From Pseudozyma flocculosa PF-1 (lineage: Eukaryota; Basidiomycota; Ustilaginomycetes; Ustilaginales; Ustilaginaceae), in assembly GCF_000417875.1 (NCBI RefSeq), contig NW_006920872.1, positions 168,197 through 232,196 on the forward strand: a stretch of 64,000 nt of DNA, given 5' to 3'. The notes below the pieces were generated by a model. The model saw nothing but the letters and a program-made list of their open reading frames with translations. It was not told the DNA's origin and did no database searches. The translations under genes and the position numbers were made by a program. This document shows, piece after piece, positions 45,114-54,040 of the stretch (position 1 is the first letter of the stretch; every line of letters begins with the position of its first letter).

Positions 45114-46397
45114 TCAGGCGGCCACCTTGGCCCGCTTGGCCGCCGCGTCGTCTTCGAGTCCGTCTTCGACTCGACGGCCGTGCTCGGGCTCTCCCTGCAT
45201 GTCGCCGAAAGTCCTCTTGTCGCCCGCAGCGCCACGGTGGTGGTCGTCTTCGCCCTCGGCCTCGGCCTCCCCCGCGCCCACTGCCGAATCCTCGCCCACT
45301 GCCGAACCTGCATGCCCGTTGAGATGGTGAGCCGAGCGCGAGTCCGAAGGCTCGTGCTCAGCCTCGTCGACGTGTCTGTGGCGGTCCCTATCGCGGTCCC
45401 TCTCGCGATCCTCGACCCAGCGGCGCTCGTCGAGCAGCTGCCGCAGCCGGTCATTGTCCCTGCGGACCTCCTCGAGCTGGCTGTGCAAGTCGCCCATGGC
45501 CTGGTCCATGAGCAGCTTCTCGAGTGTCCACTTCTCAATGTTGCTCGCCTCATTGTTCTTGAGGTCCTGGATGTAGTTGACCGCCGCCACAATGATCGAC
45601 GACTTGTTGGTGTTTTTGGCGTCGCAGCCGGGCACAATCTGCGAGAGCTGCGTGATACCGTCGGCAATCGCCGAGCGGCGTCTTCGCTCGACTTCCTTGT
45701 GGTTGTCCTTCCTCGCCCGCTCCAGGTCCGGCTCTCGCATACGCTTGTTAGAGCCGCCGCTGCTGCCCGGAGTTCCGGTCGGCGAGGCGCCATCGGGCGA
45801 GGCCGCAGAGGGCGAGGTGACTCGACCGGGGGTTCGGCGGGAGCTGCCGTCGCCCTGCTGCGCAGCCATGCTGTTGAGGCTGGCAATGGCGGCCTTGACC
45901 TTGACGTCGACGGCCTCGCGCGGCGGTCGCGTCGCACCTTGCAGGCGGCTGTCAAGGTGCGCAGCAGTGTCATCGAGCCCGTCCTGCACCACCTGCTGCT
46001 CCGTGCCGGGTGGCGGAGGCGCATCTTCGAGTCGCTCCGTCTCGGCTCCTGCCTGCGCGTCTTGACCACGCGCGCTGTTGCGCTTGAAGGCTGATGCGAT
46101 CGAGGTCAAGGCAGTGGCGGCCTGGCCGAGGCCGGGCGGGAGGTTCTCGAGCGCGCTGTCGGCGGCACCTTCGGTGCCCGAGCCCTCGCTGCGGCGGCCG
46201 GCCTCGGACGCACGGGCAGCGGCGACGATGCTGGCGAGCTGCTCCTGGTTGAGCTGTGCGAGAATGCTGCTGACGCTCGTCTCCTGATCGCTGGCAGCAG
46301 GCTTTTCAGCGCCGTTGCGCTCCGGCTGGGAAGCACGCGATCCGCTGGCAGCCGGGGCCGTGGCGTCGACGCCTGTATCGTTGGGTGTCACAATCAT
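45114..46397 (-). CDS. CBF1: bHLH transcription factor, CBF1/centromere-binding-factor type, 427 aa
   Basis: Binds CACGTG-type E-boxes as a dimer; in yeasts CBF1 acts at centromeres, methionine and sulphur genes, and other loci. Single exon from ATG 46397 to TGA 45114. The basic-helix-loop-helix lies at about residues 225-285: RARKDNHKEVERRRRSAIA with the class B His-Glu-Arg contacts, a loop including PGCDAKNTNKSS, and helix 2 (IIVAAVNYIQDLK). A leucine-zipper-like helix follows (LEKLLMDQAMGDLHSQLEEV). The N-terminal half is disordered and contains SSILAQLNQEQLASIV. The C-terminal tail has an Arg/Asp repeat segment (RERDRDRDRHRH). The symbol is by family resemblance, not by proven orthology. 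Confidence 0.88.
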   Translation of the reverse strand: MIVTPNDTGVDATAPAASGSRASQPERNGAEKPAASDQETSVSSILAQLNQEQLASIVAAARASEAGRRSEGSGTEGAADSALENLPPGLGQAATALTSIASAFKRNSARGQDAQAGAETERLEDAPPPPGTEQQVVQDGLDDTAAHLDSRLQGATRPPREAVDVKVKAAIASLNSMAAQQGDGSSRRTPGRVTSPSAASPDGASPTGTPGSSGGSNKRMREPDLERARKDNHKEVERRRRSAIADGITQLSQIVPGCDAKNTNKSSIIVAAVNYIQDLKNNEASNIEKWTLEKLLMDQAMGDLHSQLEEVRRDNDRLRQLLDERRWVEDRERDRDRDRHRHVDEAEHEPSDSRSAHHLNGHAGSAVGEDSAVGAGEAEAEGEDDHHRGAAGDKRTFGDMQGEPEHGRRVEDGLEDDAAAKRAKVAA

Positions 46398-47700
46398 GGC
46401 GCCGCTCACGACCGCCGCGGTGGGACGAATCCAGAGACAGAGGTCGTGGACAGGGTATCACGAATCGAGGCGGATGCCCTTGCGCAGTGGTAGTGGCAGT
46501 GGCAGCGGCAGTGGCTGGAGCAGGCGCCTGATCAGGCCGATGTCGGGCCGCCGAGAAGGGTATGACGACGACGACGACGACAGCGAGCGGCGTCGATGGC
46601 GGCGACGACTGGCAATGCAGAAGCGCCACAGCGCGAGTCGATGGTTCGAGAGAGAGGAACCAAGTCGGGATCGCCGTCCAGGAAGTGTTGGACTCGGGCG
46701 GGCCCGTCGTGACGCGGGCGTTGAGGCGGGGGGCAAGTCGAATAAATCCCGTGGGCGGGGCTCGAGGTCACGAGGAGGTGGTGGTGAGGGGTCACGTTTC
46801 GACGAGGCGGGACCGAACGCTGGGCCAGAGCTTGGTCTGCCTCCAGCCTGCCTGTGAGCTGGCGGCGTGAGGCTGTGCACACCTGGCCCACACAGCAAGT
46901 GATCGGCGCCTGTTTTCTTTTCGGACGAGAGGCAGATCTGCCGCAGCCCACTTTCCGTCCAGCGGGCCCCCTGGCTGACGGGCTGCAGCCTGGGCCCCCC
47001 GACACCCGCCGCTGGGTTGGACCAGGCTCGCCACAATGGCCACTCGCCGCCACTCGCCATGACGATGGGTACGGAGCGAGGGGAGCCTGGCATGCAGACC
47101 GGACCATGGTAGGCCAGGCAACGGTACGGTGCTCCTGCAACGACAGGCCTCGCACGGCAGCGAGAGAGAAGAGAAAGGCAGCCCACGCCCGGTGCCGGGC
47201 CTGGCCGTCACACGAGGAGGGCAAGGGCCGGCGTGGACAGAACGAGGCCAGGCCACGCCGCCCCAGCTTGGGGTTTCAAATCCGCGCCTGGCCTGGGCGG
47301 AAAGGCACCGGGGGGGAAATACAAAATTCAAACGGCCGGGGGCGTTGAGCCCGGGCGGGAAACGCTGGCAGCGGGTTTGTATTGCTGCGATTCTTGGATT
47401 TGAATTGGGGATGGGGGGGTCGTCTGCCTGCCTGCTGGGCTGGCCTGGCCTGGCCTGGGATCGCCCGCCTGCCCGGCCCTGTCTCGCTGCTCCCCTGTGA
47501 CGGAGGCGAGCGAGATGAGAGGCCCGCCGCTGCCTGGCTGGCCGTTTGCCTGGCCCTCTGGCTGCTCTAGCGCCTCTGGGCCCCAGTCGAATTCCGAAAA
47601 AAAGTTCTTCTTCTCCCGTCCGTCGTCCCCACCATCCTCACACCGTCATCCTCCTGCATTCCATCCTTCCTCTAGATCACCCCCATCTCCTTTTTTCAAA
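46398..47700. promoter_or_regulatory. 1.3 kb divergent intergenic region bHLH factor / eIF5A
   Basis: Holds both promoters. On the eIF5A side: a G-rich run followed by the AT island AAATACAAAATTCAAAC (47317-47333), then GGCCTGG repeats (about 47441-47458) and a CT-rich leader up to the ATG. No gene recognised. Confidence 0.55.
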
Positions 47701-48880
47701 ATGGTGAGTGGCGACTCTCACTGTCGCCATCGTCCTCGCTCCTTCCTCGCAAAGCAGCACGTCTGCCGCCGCGACGGGCTAGCAGCGAGAAAGATGAAGC
47801 GGGGACGACGACCCTGATGCGCAGTGCAACCGGCCCTGCTTGCCCGCACCCCTTCGAGCCATTTGCTAAACGAGTGTCGTCCCGTCTCGTCTCGACCTGC
47901 CTGTCACTTCTGTCGACCTGTCCACACAGTCCGCATCCGACGACGAGGCCCACAATGTCAACTTCGAGACCGCCCACGCCGGCGCCTCGCTGACCTTCCC
48001 CATGCAGTGCTCTGCCCTGCGCAAGAACGGTCACGTCGTCATCAAGGGCCGCCCCTGCAAGGTGAGCATACCAGTCGACAGAGATTGAGCGATGAGAATC
48101 AGGGGACGTTGGGTCGCTGGGAAGCCAGTGCAGAGGATGCCGACTCGCCAAGACAGCAAATGAGGATGAGGCCCTCGCCCAGATGGCGAAGCGTGGATCA
48201 GCAACGATGCATCCCCGAACTCGAATGGGCCCACGATGCTGACGCCGAGCTCATCCCCCATGCATCGCTTCCCCTCCTCGCGCAGATCATTGACATGTCG
48301 ACCTCCAAGACCGGCAAGCACGGTCACGCCAAGGTCCACCTCGTCGCCACCGACATCTTCACCCAGAAGAAGTACGAGGACATCTCCCCCTCGACCCACA
48401 ACATGGACGTCCCCAACGTCACCCGCAGCGAGTACCAGCTCATCAACATTGGTGAGTATCGACGCGGAGGCTCTTCGTTGGACATCGACGGCGGAGCGAG
48501 GTGTTTGCAAACACCAGTCGTGCCCCCTTCGACGCACGCTGGCATGGATCGGGCGGGGCCACGGTACGCGGGATCCTCGGACTCCTTGCACCTCGCCGAC
48601 AAACACACGCACGCGCGCCACTTACTTTGGGTCTTGCCTCGGTGCCACGTTTTTGCTAACCATGATCCCGCCTCAACCTACCTTGCGCGCAGACGACGGT
48701 TTCCTCAACCTGATGAACAACGACGGTGACACCAAGGACGACGTCAAGGTCCCCGAGGGCGAGCTCGGCGAGCAGATCCAGGCCGGCTTCGACGAGGGCA
48801 AGGACCTCATGGTCACCATCGTCTCGGCCATGGGCGAGGAGCACTGCCTCTCGTTCAAGGACGCCCCCGCCGCCAAGTAA
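47701..48880 (+). CDS. TIF51A: Translation factor eIF5A, 4 exons, 162 aa; exon 1 codes only the start codon
   Basis: Hypusinated elongation and termination factor that relieves ribosome stalling at polyproline and other difficult junctions. Exons: 47701-47703 (ATG alone), 47930-48061, 48286-48451 and 48693-48880 (TAA). The joined protein starts [19 protein letters not shown], and all junctions agree with the highly conserved family. The hypusine site is Lys56 in [12 protein letters not shown], inside the SH3-like N-terminal domain. The C-terminal OB-fold domain includes [15 protein letters not shown]. The 226-bp first intron begins immediately after the ATG. Two further introns of 224 and 241 bp make this the most intron-dense small gene in the window. 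Divergent from the bHLH factor. Confidence 0.97.
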
Positions 48881-49696
48881 ACAAACCGGAGGCACGCACG
48901 AGGCTGTCCCGCCACCGCTTGGCGCCCGTCCACTCTTCTCTCAAACTGTCTTTTTAGCCGTCCCGCATCCTGCCCCGGCGTGACTGCATGCCACGGCTCA
49001 CCTTCAGCTTCTGTCACATTATCACCCTCTCCACGCAACCCCGCACCCCCCACACTCTTCCTTCTTGCCTGTCTGTTACCTTTTTCGATCACGACACACT
49101 TGAGAAACGAAGGGGAGATGAAACGCACGCGCACGGGCGTACCCGTTGAGCACGAGTGGCCGACGGATCGAGAGAAGATGATGGCTCCGTCGTCGGCACG
49201 CACGCACGCACGGCTGTGCTGCTGTTCGTCACGCCCCGTGTGCAAGGAAGAGATGACGGCTCGGCTGCAGAGATGGTTTGGTGTTACAGGAGGAGGAGCA
49301 GGTTCGCGGCTGAGGATTAGGGAAGACGGTCTAGAGAAGCGGGGAGCACGGAGCCTGCGACGCCAGCGAGATTATTACGGAAAGCGGGTGCGGGTGGACG
49401 GTTCGCGTGCAAACACGTCCGACGACCGCGGGCGGCAGCAAGAGGACGTCGGCCGGTGAGCGTTGGTAGCAGAGAGGAGGGGGGGNNNNNNNNNNNNNNN
49501 NNNNNACGGTACGGTACGGACGGACGACGACGACGCGAGACGAGACGACGACGCGCGNGNGNGNGNGNGNGNGNGNGGGGGGGGGGCGGAATCGAGAGAA
49601 AGAGACCAAAAGAGTAGAGCGGACGAGAGAAAGGGCGAGAGGGAGAGGCGGGAGCCGACGACCAGGAAGATGATGACGCGCGGCGGAGTGGGCGTA
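48881..49696. other. Convergent intergenic region with unresolved bases
   Basis: 3' flanks of eIF5A and the second Zn2Cys6 gene. Contains 20 N at 49486-49505 and alternating G/N at 49558-49577. CGA-rich elsewhere. No gene recognised. Confidence 0.6.
49486..49577. other. Gap of 20 N and ambiguous (GN)n tract
   Basis: N at 49486-49505. After ordinary CGA-rich sequence, every second base from 49558 to 49576 is N with G between, starting in CGCG and ending in G8. This looks like a dinucleotide microsatellite whose second base was not resolved. Confidence 0.9.
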
Positions 49697-51686
49697 CTAG
49701 GCCGTGTCGACCTGAACACCGTCGTGCAACGTCGAGAGCATCGCGTCGGGCAAGATGAGGGCCTCGAGCGCCTCTCCCGCATAACCCGGGAGAGAGCCGT
49801 CCGACGGCATAGAGGGCGACCACGATGTCTGCTGGGCACCGTCGCGGATGCGGTCTAGCAACGGCGTGTGGACGTACGAGGTGAGCGGCGCGGCGGCCAG
49901 CGATGCGGCGACGTCGTGCGAGACGAAGCTGAGCGGGCTGCTCTGCACCGGCCCGCCGACGAGGGTGGTGAACGTCGACGCCGGGCTCCACGGATCGCTA
50001 AAATTGCTCTGCACGTCCCACGACTGCGAGCGTTCCTTTGCCCTATTCGCCGCCGGATCGTGCGTGCCGTCGTCGTGCTTCAGGAGCGTCGCTGCCATTA
50101 CGTCTTGCATCTCCCGAGAGTACCAGGGCTGGACCTGCATCGTCGCTGCTTGCAGCGCCACCGGAGCGCAGGGGATTTGAGGCTTGGACGGTGCTTTGCC
50201 AGGAGGGAGCGGTCCGGCCGCCGCCGCCGTGGTTGTTTCGAACGAGAGGCTTCCGCCGTGCCTTGGCCTCCACGAAGTCGATGTCGACGCCACGGACGGC
50301 GACGATAAAGACGAGGCCGAGCCCGTCTCTGACGTGGCGGGGCTCTCAGACTGCTGAAGAATTGTCGGACCAGGAACATCTACGTAAGCCCGTCTTGGTC
50401 CCTCGTTTGCGCCGCTGGGCTCTTGCGGCGGCGTGGCATTGGCGCCATCGCCATCGCCGGCTGCCGAGGCCAGGCCGCAAGAGGCCGACGTCTCACCATG
50501 ATGTCGTCGTTGCTGCTGATGCTGTTGTGGTGCCGCGGCGACAGCGCCTCGCGCCTCGATCGGTCTCCCCGCCGCTGCTGCTAGGGGATCGTCGTTGGGG
50601 ACGTGCTGCAGAAAGACGGGCATCATCCCGGCCCCGCCGCCCCCGACGACGAGATTCCCCGGCAGGCCGTGCGAGACTTGGGTCGCCGCGAGGCCCTGGG
50701 CGTGCGCCCTGGCCTGGGCCGCGGCAGCGAGGGCGGCGGCGGCTGTCTGCTTCTTCTTTTCCTCGCGCGCCATCTTCTTTTCGCGCAGCTTGGCATTCTC
50801 CTCTGGCGACACGGCGGCGTAGACGCAGGCCGTCTTGAAGTGCAGGCAGGTGCCGCAGGGCATGTCGCCCGTGCACTTGATCTTCCTGTTAGGATGTCAA
50901 TAGAAACGCATCAGGTGATAAAGCACGAGGAGCCGGGGACCAGGAGCGGCGTCAGCACGCGGTGGATACGTGACGATGGCGCTAGCCGATGCTGCAGTCG
51001 AACCGAGTCGCGGCGGCTGTATTGACGAGCGGAACCCTCTGCTGTGCATCGCTCGCTCACCTTCGGCGGCACTTGACACATGCTGCCTTGACACGGTCTG
51101 CCTTGCTCGTCGGCGACGTCGGGGTCGAGCTGGAAGACGGCGACTCGGACGGCATGTGGACGTGCTGGCCCGTGGAAAACGACCCGCGGCTAGACGACGC
51201 CCGCCGCTGCTGTTCCTGATACTGCTGCTGCTGCGCGTGTTGGTGATGCTGTTGGTGGTGGTGGTGCTGGTGATGCTGGTGGAAGGGGAACTCCTTGGCC
51301 CGCTCGAGATGGGCGTTGTCGGCCGCGATGCTCGACTGGAGCATCTGGCTGTACGTCTGGCGAGCCGCTTCGGCCGTCGTGTAGAGCATCGAGAGGTTGG
51401 CGCCTACCTGCTGCGGGCCGCCGGCGTCGACCTGGGCGTTGCTGCCCTGGGTCCCGTGCGGTGCCATGGCGTGGGGAGGATGGGCGAACATGCTGGGCCC
51501 GAGCGAGAGCAGGTCGTTGATGTCCGTATGCCCGCCCGTCTCGGACGAGGCGGCATAGCTGGTCGTGCTCGAGTCGCTACCCCTGCTGTTGAAAGGCTGC
51601 AGGCTGAGGTCCTGCTGGACGTACTGCTCCGTGAGGTTGGGAGGCAGTTGTAAAAGCGCGGGAGCTTCGTCGCCTCCGGGCTCCAT
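49697..51686 (-). CDS. Zn2Cys6 transcription factor with internal zinc cluster, 2 exons, 604 aa
   Basis: A sequence-specific DNA-binding regulator of unknown targets. Exon 1 is 51686-51061, exon 2 50885-49697 (TAG). The intron falls inside the zinc cluster; splicing gives CVKCRRRKIKC ... CGTCLHFKTAC with Cys at 203, 206, 213, 219, 222 and 229, the standard spacing. A charged helix follows (ENAKLREKKMAREEKKK). The 200 residues before the cluster are disordered, with a long His/Gln run (about 51200-51280) and acidic-hydrophobic bits typical of activation domains. The C-terminal part is Ser/Thr/Ala-rich with a short hydrophobic end (ALEALILPDAMLSTLHDGV). No fungal middle homology region was recognised, which sets it apart from the regulator at 37.3 kb. 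A frame open upstream of the ATG has no other ATG. Confidence 0.88.
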
Positions 51687-53883
51687 GGTGAACGAAGGGT
51701 CCTGGTCGGCAGAGGTCGGCGGAAAGCCTCTCCAGGCAGCCGATGCCCAACTGACGGGATGCAGATGCGCGGGGCTTCTTGGCCGAACGCGGGTATCCGG
51801 CTTCGCGCACACTTGTCGACGGCCGGTCTATGGCGGCCAGCCTGGGCTTCTTGGTTGAACAAGGCCAGGTGGCTTGGGGATGCAGGCCAAGAGGGATGCT
51901 TTGTTCGCGGGGGAGAGAAGCACGGTCGACAAGGCAGGCTTGGCGAGAAATGTGGGCGAGGCGGGGAATGGATGCAACAGGCAGAAGGCTGAGGAATGGG
52001 GAGGAGGGCAATGCACGGAACGACGTCGAGGAAAAGGGGGCGTCTGGAAGCCACTTCGAAGCAGGGGTGGGTCGGTCTATATGGAGAGAACAGTCCGGCG
52101 TTTCGGACCCCCCCTCACACCTTGCTTGTCCTTCGCACGCCCTCTCGCTCGCTCGTTCAGTCTGCCGCAACGTCACTCTCGGAGCGGCGCAGCTGCTGCT
52201 GCAGACGAGTCCCGGGAAGGATGGCATGATCGACTAGCTACATACAGAGAGCAAACCCGACCTTGCAGCGAGCCGCGACTGCAGGGAAGGCAGGAAAGAA
52301 GCGAGAGGCGAGAGGGAGAGGGAAAGGAGGAGGAAGAGGAAGCAAGCAACCAAGCACAGAGAACGGGCCGGGATGCGGATAAACAGAGCCACGAAGAGAG
52401 ACATGATGAGGGGGAAGGGGGGAGGGGTCGACGAGTAGCGAGCGAGCTCAAAAAAACAAACCAGCAGGCAGGACCAACAGCTGGTCCAGCACCACCAACG
52501 TCAGAGCGCTGTTCCTGTGTGACAGGCCCGCCCCAAAACCTCCTCTGACCTCCTGATGCCCTAGCCTTTGACCAGCCCCCATCCCAGGCGCCATCCCGGC
52601 CTCTTCGTCCGGCCATGGAGCAGATGCTGCTGTAGGATGCAGAGCGCATACGCCGTTCATGCGACGCCGCTCACATCTGCTCAGCCCTGCGCCGCCTTCG
52701 AACTCGGCCCATCTGCCACGCTCTGCGAGATGGGTTCAATGCATCCGCTGGTTCGTTTGCTCGCTCCCATCATGCCTGCATCCCGTGGCATCGACCACGG
52801 CACCTCTGCAAGCTGTGGTCCCCCCCTCTCCCCGACGAAGTACGTTAGGCTACCAACGAGGTTCTCAGTCTAGCCAGCGTGACGTGACGTACACTATCTG
52901 TAGCGCAGAACTGGCTCGGCCATGTCCGTCGTACGTGGTGCAAGGGCGAGCGGAGCCTGTAGCTGCCGTGGGTCCGAAGCAGGGAGACCTCGTTGTCGCT
53001 CGCTCGCTCGCTGTCTTGCATTTCCGACTTGGCGCGGCGTCCGGAGGCCCAAACACTACTCTCTGCCTTGCCCAGCCTAGCAGCGTGAGCTTCCGATCTT
53101 GGCTGTGCTACTGCTGCTGCCACCACCACGAGAAGACCCACACACAAAGATACCGAGAGACAGAGGCGAGGTTGGGGATTGCGGCTACCATCGGTGGATA
53201 AGGCGTTCGTTTCATCGGTTATCGACGGTAACGTCCTGAAGAGCCTAGTGGAACACGTCAGAGAGCTACCTGCTACGGTACTCTGTACTGCTGCTGCGGT
53301 GGAAAGGCAGCGCTCGGCCGCCCGGGGGGCGATCCAGGGTTGCGTGACGGGGCGCGGCGCGGCATGGACGGGCCGTTCGCGTATCGACGATTCGTGCTAT
53401 GCACGGCCCGCCCGCCCGCCCGCCGCACGAGGGATGCGCTATCAACGGCGATCAAAAACGGTTCGTGGCTTTGCATCCCGGTCGATGACATCCAGGCAGC
53501 CGATAGTTGCGGTAGGATCGGAATGGCGAGGAAAAGAGAGGGCAGAGGGGAGAGAGAGAGCCACCCACGGTGTGGTACACGGCGAGGCTCGTCCCCCCGA
53601 TGCTTGGCAATGCTGGTGTATGTCTGGCGGGGAGAGAAAGTTGTTGGCCTTTGACGAGACAGGGGCGCACCGCGAGCGAGCGAGGGGCTAACGTCGGAGT
53701 CGGCTTCGGCTCGGGCTCGCAGGCAGGGCTCTACGGGTCGTGAGCGCCGATACCTCTTACGTCGATGGCAACCCCACCATCTACAGAGCCAAGCCTTGGC
53801 TTGAGGCTGTGAAGCTGGGGGATCGACCTCGATCTCTACCCTTTTTTTTCCCCAGACAGAGACAGGAGCAGTAGTAGGCCTTG

Positions 53884-53930
53884 TCCTTTCTCCTTTCTCC
53901 TTTCTCCTTTCTCCTTTCTCCTTTCTCCTT
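53884..53930. repeat. Tandem 7-bp array (TCCTTTC)n, polypyrimidine
   Basis: Six to seven near-perfect copies of a CT-only heptamer, abutting the decamer array. On the other strand it is pure purine (GAAAGGA), which has triplex (H-DNA) potential. Confidence 0.93.
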
Positions 53931-54040
53931 TGCTCTGCCCTGCTCTGCCCTGCTCTGCCCTGCTCTGCCCTGCTCTGCCCTGCTCTGCCCTGCTCTGCCC
54001 TGCTCTGCCCTGCTCTGCCCTGCTCTGCCCTGCTCTGCCC
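53931..54040. repeat. Perfect 11-copy 10-bp tandem array (TGCTCTGCCC)n
   Basis: Eleven identical, uninterrupted decamers, with a decayed edge (TGCGCTGTCA TGCCC) after them. On the complement the unit is GGGCAGAGCA: G3 runs separated by exactly 7 bases, matching the loose G-quadruplex rule several times over. Confidence 0.97.

Noticed and set aside
53931..54040. CRISPR array
   Set aside because: Repeats are directly adjacent without spacers, only 10 bp long, and the genome is eukaryotic.
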